In this document: positions 55,564 to 64,000 of the stretch, one piece after another
Layout of the letters: each line of letters opens with the position of its first letter
How positions within the stretch are numbered: position 1 is the first letter of the stretch
Origin: Erigeron canadensis
Taxonomy: Eukaryota; Streptophyta; Magnoliopsida; Asterales; Asteraceae
Assembly (NCBI RefSeq): GCF_010389155.1
Contig: NC_057762.1
Coordinates: 8,295,513-8,359,512, forward strand
Reading direction: 5' to 3'
Length of the DNA: 64,000 nt
Program-made: the position numbers and the translations under genes
Notes under the pieces: model-generated
Told to the model about the DNA's origin: nothing
The model's database searches: none
What the model saw: the letters and a program-made list of their open reading frames with translations, nothing else

Positions 55564-58500
55564 TTAAGGTTCAAGATTTAACATGCCAAGCTTAGAGATA
55601 AGAAAGTTAAACCTCTTTTCGTCCAATGGTTTTGTGAACAAATCTGCAAGTTGATAGTCAGTTCCCACAAAGTAGAGCTCGATGTCACCTTTCTCAATAT
55701 GATCTTTGAAAAAATGATATCTTACATCAATATGCTTTGATCGAGAGTGGTTTACTGAGTTGACTGCAATAGCAATGGCACTTTGAAAGTCACAATAGAT
55801 AGGGATATGATCATATTTCAGACCATAATCAGTTAGTTGCGTCTTCATCCATAACACTTGAGCACAACAACTAGCCGCAACCACATATTCAGCTTCAGCT
55901 GTTGATAGTGACACACAATTCTGTTTCTTGGAAGACCAACTCACGATTTTATCACCTAAAAATTGTAAAGTACCGGAAGTGCTCTTGCGATCAAGCTTAC
56001 AACCTGCATGATCTGCATCTGAATAGGCAGTTAGATTGAATCCAGTATCCCTTGGATACCAGAGACCTAAATTGGGTGTACCCTTCAGATAACGAAATAT
56101 TCGTTTCACAGCTTGAAAATGTAAATCAGTTGGAGCAGCTTGATACCTAGCACACATACATGTTGCAAACGTTATATCTGGGCGAGATGTTGTAAGATAC
56201 AACAATGAACCAATCATGCTTCTATATCTCTTTTGGTCAAATGGTTTCCCATTTTTATCAGCATTTATGTTTGTTCAAGCAGCCATTGGGGTAGAAATTG
56301 AAGAACATGAAGTCATATCAAACTTTTTCAACATATCACTTATGTATTTACCTTGTGATATAAAAATACCACTTGGTAATTGTTTGATTTGAAGACCCAA
56401 AAAGTAGTTCATTTCCCCAATCATACTCATTTCAAAATGATTAACCATCAGAGATGAAAAGTTTCGACAAAATGTTTGACTGGTTGACCCAAAGATAATG
56501 TCATCAACATATATTTAGACAAGAAGAACATGCTTACCTTGTTTACGAATGAATAGGGTAGGGTCAATTGTGCCTTTGGTAAAGCCACCTCTTATTAAGA
56601 AAGTAGTTAAAGAATCATACCATGCACGGGGTGCTTGCTTAAGACCGTAGAGAGCCTTGTCTAACCTGTAGACGTGGTTTGGTCTTTTAGGATCAACAAA
56701 ACCTTCTGGTTGTTCAACGTAAACTTCTTCTTTGAGGTCACCATTCAAGAAAGCTGTCTTCACATCCATTTGAAACACAGTGAAGTTTCTGAATGCGGCA
56801 TAAGCTAAGAAAATCCGAATGGCTTCCATTCTTGCAACTGGAGCAAAAGTTTCGTCGAAGTCAATACCAGGTTGTTGGCAATAACCCTTTGCAACAAGTC
56901 GAGCTTTGTTCCTTAATACCACTCCATTTTCATCTTTTTTGTTCTTGAAAATCCACTTTGTTCCGATTGGTTCATCTTTTTTCAGATTTGGAACTAATCT
57001 CCATACTTTTAGTCTTTCAAACTGAGCGAGTTCTTCTTGCATTGCCTTAACCCACTATGGATCACGAAGAGCTTCAGAGATAGTTTTGGGTTCGATGTTG
57101 CTGAGAGAAAGTGCAACAAGAAACTCGTTTACTGAAGTACGAGTAGTTACTCCGGCTTGTGGATCTCCAATAATTCGATCAGTAGGATGATTTTTCAGCA
57201 TACGTGACCATTTGCGATCATGAGGAAGAGGATCTTGTTGTTGAAAATCAACATTATCATCATTAAAACCTAAGTTTTGTTGAGAGATGGAATCATAGCT
57301 TGGTAGAACAGCTTCCTCATAGGATGGATGATCGAAGTCAAGTGGCACATACACATTTGGAGTGTTCATTAGATTCGTTGTTTGAGTAAATTGGGTAGGT
57401 TGTTCTTGATCATTCACTTGAGAAGATATATTAGGAGAGGGTGGTGAAGAAGAATCATTGAAAGAGGATGAAGAACTACTATTAGAAGATGTAGCACCTT
57501 GCTCAGAAGAACTTGATGATGATTCATGATTGTTGTCAGGAACTGGATTATTTGTCTGAATTGGTTCAACGATGATTCAAGGTTCTTCATCATGAATCGG
57601 TTTGGAATTGTAGAATTCTTCAAAAAGAATATCTAATTCATCACTTGTTGGAGTTGGAAACTTCTTGATTTTAGATGCTAAAGTAGAAGTCCTTGATGAA
57701 GTACTTGAAGCACTTGGATCATTACTTGTTGGTAGCAAACTTTCTTGTTCAAAGATCATGCCCGACATCTCATCAAACCAAACATTCATTGTTTCTTGAA
57801 TTGTATTTGTTCGGCGATTATAGATTCGGTAGGCAATTGATGTCTTAGAATAACCAACAAAGTAACCTTCATCACCTTTCTTCTCGAAATTCCTAAGATT
57901 CTCACGATCATTCAAAGTATAACAAACACACCCAAAGATATGAAAATAGTTGATGTTGGGTTTGCGTTTGTTAACAACCTCATAAGGAGTCTTCTCGAAA
58001 CGCTGATTGACAATGGACCGATTCTGAGTGTGACAAGCAGTGTCAACAGCTTCAGCCCACATATTGGAAGGCAACTTAGAATAAGAAGCATTGTTCTTGC
58101 AGCTTCCACTAGCTTTCGATTTCTCCTTTCAACGACACCGTTTTGTTGTGGGGTACGAACTGCAGAGAATTGGTGAGTAATGCCCTTGGATTTACAAAAC
58201 TCATCAAAAACGACATTCTTGAACTCAGTACCGTTATCCGAACGGATGTAACGAACTGGAAGTTGAAGATTTACTTGGGTAGACGTGATGAAATCAATCA
58301 AAATCTGAGTTGTTTCATCTTTGGATGCAAGAAACTTGACCCAAGTATATCTTGAATAATCATCAACAATAACCAAGATGTATTTCTTCCCATTTCGGCT
58401 TTGTACTTTCATCAGCCCACAAAGATTCATGTGAAGCAAATGAAGAGGTGCTAACAAATTTGGAGATTTCTTTGGTTTATGAGAAGCTCTTTTAATCTTC

Positions 58501-59304
58501 CCAACAGCACAAGAAGGACAAACATGCTCACTCTCATACTTATAGTCTGGCAAGCCTTCAACAAGATGCTTGTTGACCAAAGTATTGATAGTTGGAAAAT
58601 TTAGATGAGAAAGCCTTCTATGCCACAACTAAGAATTCTTTGACGTAGCCTTTGAAATGAGACAAATATTATCGGTTGGTTGGTTATTATCGAGATTAAT
58701 GGTAAAAAGGTTATCATCACGGTCGCCACAAAGAATGTCAACTCCATCTAGAGTTTGGACTTTGTAAAGAGATTGTCGAAAAAGAACTTGAAGATTGTTA
58801 TCACAGAATTGTCCAATACTGAACAAGTTATGACTTAATCCTTCAACATAATGAACTTTCTTGATGACAATTCCATTGCGTTCAATGTCTCCATAACCTA
58901 ATATAGGACCGAAATTGTTGTTCCCAAATCGAACAGTTCCCATAAATCGTTCGATAAAGTTCTTGAGCAATGCTTTATTGCCAGTCATGTGTTTTGAACA
59001 CCCGGAATCGAGTATCCAAACACGGATGGTTATTTCCTGCAATCAAAGAAATTTAACCGACTTTAGGTACCCACTTGAAGACGGGTCCTTTGTGGTTAGT
59101 TAACACAGACAGGGTATATAACTTAGGAAATGCATACAAACATGCTTTAGAATCAACATAAGCATTAACAAGCACATTATCAACAAGCATATTTGGATAA
59201 AAAGTACGAACATTCACACGGGAATTAAAGGTAACATGTCTATCAGCATTCAAATCATTCACACAAGCACGAGAATTAAAATTGTTTACAGACCCACAAG
59301 GCAT
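55564..59304 (-). pseudogene. Pol of the minus-strand SIRE-type element, multiply broken
   Basis: Reading from 59304: a protease lead-in, then protease (ILDSGCSKHMTGN, 59042-58629), integrase zinc region (MWHRRLSHLNF), integrase core to 57577, linker, reverse transcriptase (57042-56515, [20 protein letters not shown]) and YVDDIIFG just after a stop at about 56517, and RNase H (AYSDADHAGCKLD, STAEAEYV) ending GMLNLEP at 55564. Breaks: a frame change near 59045, a stop near 58629, a frameshift near 58090, and stops at about 57577, 57055, 56515 and 56274. The first catalytic Asp of integrase is Asn (HMNLCG, codon 58427-58429), while the other two acidic residues remain (RSDNGTEF, NGVVERRN). No active product is possible. 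Confidence 0.88.
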
Positions 59305-59331
59305 TGCCTTGACATTATTAACATTGTTTTT

Positions 59332-62300
59332 CTAAGATGAATTGTTCAGATCAATAGGAACTCTCTTCTTCCTATTATGACTCTTTCTCCTCCTCCTCTT
59401 CTTTTTTTCCTCAACATGCTTACTAGTGATCTTAGGTTCTAACGACTTAGCAACCCATTTAGTATCACTAATTAAGCTCTTTCCACCTGTTGAATTGACA
59501 CTAAGAAGATTAGAACGAGAGTTTTTGAACACTTTCATCATTTTAGAGTCTTTTGTAGGTAAGGAGTTCTTGCTTCTTTGGTTTATCATGAGAAAACCAT
59601 CCATATCTATCCCTATATCTAGCAACCCTGAGCTAGACTTAGATACCTTAGATAAAGATCTAGATTGAGAGTTAGATGGAGAAGCATTGGGATAGTCTTT
59701 CGGAAGTTTCACTTTATTATATTTTGATCTTGGTGTGGTCTCAACTTGTTTCTTCTTGACATGTTTGACTGGGGTATGATTCTTTGTTTCAGTCTTGACG
59801 AGTTTGGGCTTAACTCGATCCTTTGAATAATATGAAGTTGGAGCTTTGGAAAATGAGTTTTGAGATTCCTCATTTGTTTCAACTTTGATTTTGATAGATT
59901 CAATCTTTTTCTCAGTTTCTGAATCAAAAACATATTCTCCCTCCATGAATTTATCAGAATCATCCCAAGATTCCTGATTTTTCAAAAATTTCAAAAGAGT
60001 TTCAAAAATCAGGAATCTTGGGATCCAACTTCACATTATTGGTAGTCTCAGAAATTAGTTCTACTTGAACTGACACATCTTTGGTTTCACAAGAATTTTG
60101 AGTATAAGTATCAACACCTAAACTAGCACTAAGCTTAGGGTAAACAACTAACTCATCAAGAGTATCACAAGTGAAAAACCTATAGAAGTACCATATCAAA
60201 ACTAAACTATGTGCAAGTTCGTCATTAGATAAATCAGATTGCACATAATCATTAGCTATAACAGTAGCAGCATTTTGACATGAATATTCAAGAGAATCAG
60301 TCAGGGTTTGAGTGGATGTATTAGTAGATGAAACACAAATAGTTTCGGTAGAATGGTCTACTAAAGCACTTAGGTCAGTTTGAGTAGAAACATTTACACA
60401 AGCTTTCTTAGCATGTACAACAACCAATTTATCCTTTGAATTTGGACTTTGAGACTTGAGATGATCAATGACTTTTTGTTGAGAATCCACCTTTTGTTGT
60501 AAACCTTCTATTTGTTTTTCCAAAAATGTTGATGGAATATACATTTTAATGGGTTTAGGTGAAGGACTAACAGATTCTTGGTTTTGAAAATTCGATGCAA
60601 TTTCTTCCAATTTAAAAATTGAAGACTCTTTTGTTTTGTAAGAAGCATTTAGAGCATCATAATTAACCAAAAATTCATCTTTTGGTTTCTTAACTTCATC
60701 GGTCTCAAATTCGTTATCCAATGGACGAATAAATTGTTGTACCATACCAAGTCGAAGAAATTTTTCATCATACAAAGGTTCTATTTCATCCTTGGCTTTT
60801 TGCAATGGTGTGGTATTCTCAAATCCCAACCCTAGAAGAAGATCATCTTTTGCAATTTTTGACTTGTTAAAATAGGCAGTGAAATCCAAGAGAGGGTTTT
60901 GTTCAACTTTATATAACTTTTCTTGATAGAAAAGTATATTTTTTTAAATTCCTCAATTTGTTTTTCAAGATTTCCAATCTCAACGCCTTTTAGAAAACAA
61001 GTATGATTTAAGTCAGAAATCTTCCTTTCGAGTTCAACGTTGTTTGGTTTAGCTTCTTGAAGCTTCTTATTGAGAATATCAACATCCATTTGTCTAGCAT
61101 TTGCCCGAAGCCATTCATTGGTCTTTTGAATTTCAAGATCTTGATTGGCTTTTTCAAGATCTTGAATGGTCTTCTCAAGATTAAGACATTTTTGTAATAA
61201 CTTAGAATTAGGAGAGGCATTCAACTCACATTCTTTAACCAACATCTTTTCTTTATATGATTGAAAGTCTTGTTTAATAGTATCATGATCAAAAAGTAAT
61301 TTTGAATGTTCTTCAAGAAGTTTTGAAAATTCACTTTTAGACAATGAAATACTATTTTGCAACTTTTTGTTTTTGTTGGCTAAAGACTTAATATGAGTTG
61401 TTAAGTTAGACAGAGCTAAATTAAGTGACTCTTTATCTCTAACTAATGAAAAAGTAGAGTTAAGATTTACCTCATCATCAGGGTACTCATCATCAGTGCT
61501 TTCAGCCTCAAAAGCTTTGTTCTTGGCCAACCTCGCCATAAAGCAAACATTAGCAGAAAGATCTTCATCTTCATCATCTGAGAGCAATAGCCATTTGTCA
61601 TCTTCAGCAAGCAATGCATAACCAGCTTCCACTTGCTTGGCTAATAACATCTTCTGCTTGTAGTACTCATAGTTTCGCTTACGAGGTTGTTTGCAATCAA
61701 TAGCAAAATGACCAGGAATACCACAATTGTAGCACTTTTTGTCAGATGCTTTACCCTTCTCAACAACTTGTTTCTCATAGCCTTCTTTCTTTTCAACATG
61801 CTTTGATCCAGCTGATTCACCTTGTTCATAATTCTTGGACTGATAGTGTTCCTTCTTGGGAAATGCACTTGTAGAAGAAGTGCGGAGATTGTTGTTGGTT
61901 GGCCTTGCTTTGTAGAACTTTTTCTTGAAATGCTTAGTTACTGCGGCAAGAGCTTGATATAGTTCATCTGAGACACCATCTCTTGTAGCCATCATATCAT
62001 CTCCCTCCTCATCAGATGAGGAAACAACTACCATTTGCCTTTTAAGAGCTTCAGAAACCTTTTTATCAACAATCAATGCCAAAGGATCAGAAGATACAAC
62101 TTCTGGCATTTTGTTTGATGAAGCTTTGTTTAGAACTTGATGTTCATTGAGTTTGAAGGATTCATGAAGATTATGGATGGTGAACTTGGCCAGATTTTGA
62201 TGTTGCTTAATCTGTGTTCCAAAATCTTCCTATTCAGGACCAAGAGCTTTGATGAATTTGATATTTAACTCAATCTCTGATTTCTTGACATTGTTCTTCC

Positions 62301-62775
62301 TAAGTTCATTTATGACATTGCAGAATCTACTGTAGACAGCCTCTAGAGATTCATTTGGCAATTTGCTGAAGTTATCAAACTCAGTCAACACATTTGTCAA
62401 TCTTATTGTTGAAGTCAAGTCAGATCCTTCCATTTGTCTTGCCACCTCATCCCATATCTCCTTGGCTGTATCATAAGAATCAACAGAACCATAGATTTCA
62501 TCTGGTAGTGCTTTGCATAAGCATGATCTAGCTCTGTTATCTGCAACTGTTCGATCTTTTAGTTCAGCATTCAAAAGATCAAGAGTGAGTATTGCACCAG
62601 TAGTGGGATGGCGATGAACTGCAAGTCCATTAAGAATGGAATCTTTAAGTAGGTGACCATTTGGTTGACATTCCACATAGTCCATGAATCTTTTCTTCCA
62701 TAGTCCATAAGAACCACGGTAGAGAACTGGAGGTCTTGTATTAGAACCCAATGCCAATGCTTCACAAGAAGCCAT
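59332..62775 (-). pseudogene. Large Sirevirus-type gag of the minus-strand element, one stop and two frameshifts
   Basis: It starts at 62775 (MASCEALALGSNTRPPVLYR). The gag core (YGLWKKRFMDYV, AKEIWDEVARQMEGSD, LPNESLEAVYSRFCNVINEL) is followed by an in-frame TAG at 62232-62230, then a zinc knuckle (CYNCGIPGHFAIDC). A long coiled-coil stretch contains repeated LEK/LEE heptads. A frameshift in an A/T run near 60940 moves into the frame that ends at 60002, and another base change in a T run moves into the frame ending at 59332, which is K/R-rich and ends KKRRRRKSHNRKKR before a TAG. The total of over 1100 codons is long even for Sirevirus gag. The basic end could contact nucleic acid. It is separated from the protease region by one stop. 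Confidence 0.8.
59964..60022. repeat. Perfect 19 bp inverted repeat inside gag
   Basis: CCCAAGATTCCTGATTTTT at 59964-59982 is the exact inverse of 60004-60022, with a 21 base loop. It spans the frame break between the two C-terminal gag segments. Both arms are coding in the presumed original frame. Confidence 0.9.
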
Positions 62776-64000
62776 TTGAAAGAGATTTGTTTTGAAACTT
62801 GAAATGAAATGAGAGTTGTAAAAATCAGAAGATTGTTGAAGATCGTTCTAGGTTAAGATCGTTTTTGGAAGATTGTCCTAGATTTTGAAGAAAGAATCAA
62901 GACGATTTAATGGAAGATCGTCTTGGAAGAAATTCAGTGAAATTTGTCTAAGTATGAAATGAAATTGAAATTGAGTTGAAAATGGGAATTGAAATTAAAT
63001 TAAAGAAAATTGAAATGAAAAATGAAAGATTTGAGTTTTGGAAGTAAAACGATCTTGAAGGAAGATCATCTTTTAAGTTTCAAAGAAAATAAGACGGTCT
63101 TGAGTTGAAGATCGTCTTAGGTTCTGAGTATTTGAGGAAATTCTCTAAGTAATTTTTAAAAAATTGAACAGAGTTTCAGTATGAAATGAAGTGAGAGAAA
63201 TTTGAGCAAAACCAATCAATGAGATTAGTTATCCAGGAAGTGTGTGATTCCCAATCACAACGACTTCAAATGATCAATCAAACCACATCAACTTTCAACA
63301 GAGACACTGAGACGATCTTGAGCAAGATCGTCCTAGGGTCAGTGAGCTGAGACGATCTTGGCAAGATCGTCTTAGCTTTCTGTTGTTCAAGATACACTTT
63401 TCAAATACTTTTTAAGTATTTGAATTGACAAAACCGATCCTTTCGGATTAGTGAGCCACAATCAAACACTTCACACCACAACTACTTGCCAGAACGATCT
63501 TGCGAAGATCGTCCTACAAGCCACAACACACAAGAATGAAAATTGAAATCTCGGACACTAAGACGATTCTGAAGAAGATCGTCCTAGTGAAGATCGTCTT
63601 GGCATCATCTTCTTCATCAGGAAACAAGTCATTTTCATGAACTCCATTGATGACTTCTTAAAACTTCAATATCTTCTTAATTACTTGGAGTTATTGAAAT
63701 CACTTGCAAAATGTTTGTTTTCACCTCCGCAACAAATCCTTAAACAAAATTCAGCTAAAAACACAATAGAATCAAATCCCAAATTTTAGCGCCAAAAACT
63801 CAAAATTCAATCTCGAGTTGTAGATCGAATTGGAACTTGAAACTTGACTGGAATGTGTTTCAAACTATCAGGAATCTAATTGTAACCAAAAATCTATGAT
63901 TTTATGCTATTTTATTGATGAAAAATGAAGAACAAGTTATGGTTTGAAAAACGATTTTGATTTTGAATTATTGATGAAACTGTGATTGAATTCAGTAATG
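62776..64000 (-). other. Leader of the minus-strand SIRE-type element with hairpin array
   Basis: No ORF lies between the gag start and the window end, and no PBS (TGGTATCA) is seen, so the leader exceeds 1.2 kb and the 5' LTR lies outside. From 62840 to 63600 the sequence repeatedly reads GACGATCTT-N-AAGATCGTC in inverted pairs. Beyond 63600 it is AT-rich. Confidence 0.6.
62840..63600. repeat. Array of GACGATCTT/AAGATCGTC hairpins
   Basis: Inverted pairs with short loops lie at about 62840, 62899-62924, 63047-63072, 63090-63118, 63309-63335, 63349-63374, 63492-63516 and 63559-63600. The arm core is AAGATCGTC(T/C)TA; loops are about 2-8 bases. Spacing is irregular (15-150 bp), and the DNA between copies differs, so this is not a simple tandem repeat. 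Confidence 0.88.

Larger units (their letters stand above)
52304..64000 (-). mobile_element. Second SIRE-type copia element, minus strand, 5' LTR outside window
   Basis: On the minus strand: leader (from beyond 64000 to 62776), gag, pol, a 2.9 kb non-coding region with repeated polypurine tracts and the 3' LTR (52643-52304). It inserted into the envelope-like ORF of the plus-strand element; AAATA at 52299-52303 would be its target duplication. No envelope-like ORF is seen. Gag and pol carry many stops and frameshifts, so the copy is defective. Confidence 0.83.

Noticed and set aside
60002..60008. Programmed frameshift at the gag frame break
   Set aside because: The required shift is +1 in a plain T run next to other clear disabling changes, so an indel is simpler. 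The hairpin is still reported separately.
63770..63830. AGCGCCAAAA as a gypsy-type primer site for the minus-strand element
   Set aside because: The minus strand gives TTTTGGCGCT only. The element is copia and should use TGGTATCA, and no LTR end adjoins it.

Overview
The window is nuclear DNA of a flowering plant. Introns are GT-AG and AT-rich, the two host genes belong to plant-specific families, and most of the sequence is layered plant transposable elements. A eudicot is certain enough from the genes. The repeats (Athila-like elements with GGTGCGCCGCACC palindromes, SIRE-type copia elements) look like those of Asteraceae, but that is an impression. An apparently intact RAM1-like GRAS gene suggests a lineage that still forms arbuscular mycorrhiza. 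I saw no tRNA, rRNA, CRISPR or bacterial-type feature.

Layout. 1-8869: a Ty3/gypsy-like non-autonomous LTR element (end of the 5' LTR, PBS, gag-like ORF, a second ORF that appears spliced, PPT, 3' LTR at 7373-8869) with a foreign solo LTR at 1899-3400 inside it. 8870-12198: minus-strand Ty1/copia remnant (protease/gag pseudogene, repeat-rich leader, PBS, LTR) into which the gypsy-like element inserted. 12199-22243: AT-rich intergenic DNA with MITEs, a 1.17 kb Mutator-like element with a direct-repeat footprint, a gypsy-type LTR fragment and microsatellites. 22244-25310 (+): ACR6-like four-ACT-domain gene with seven exons. 26571-28818 (-): RAM1-like GRAS gene with two exons, tail to tail with ACR6. 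29470-37907: DNA transposons, several with exact target-site duplications (three non-autonomous hAT elements, a fold-back element, a PIF/Harbinger element that keeps only its MYB-like ORF) and Helitron-like termini. 38780-42110 (-): decayed fragments including a replication-protein-A type zinc ribbon. 42983-52303 (+): SIRE-type copia element with LTR, PBS, gag, pol (three in-frame stops) and an envelope-like ORF, cut by a second, minus-strand SIRE-type element (52304 to beyond the window end) with a 340 bp 3' LTR, repeated polypurine tracts, broken pol and gag, and a leader packed with short hairpins.

Only the ACR6-like and RAM1-like genes look like functional host genes. No single new system stands out. 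The most unusual signals are the short lineage-specific palindromes repeated within three different retroelements, a 19 bp perfect hairpin at a frame break in a Sirevirus gag, the Harbinger element with ORF1 only, the MULE carrying a gene-leader-like segment, and stop codons in one pol that all fall at former CHG sites. Splice sites, element boundaries and family names were read by eye, without alignment.
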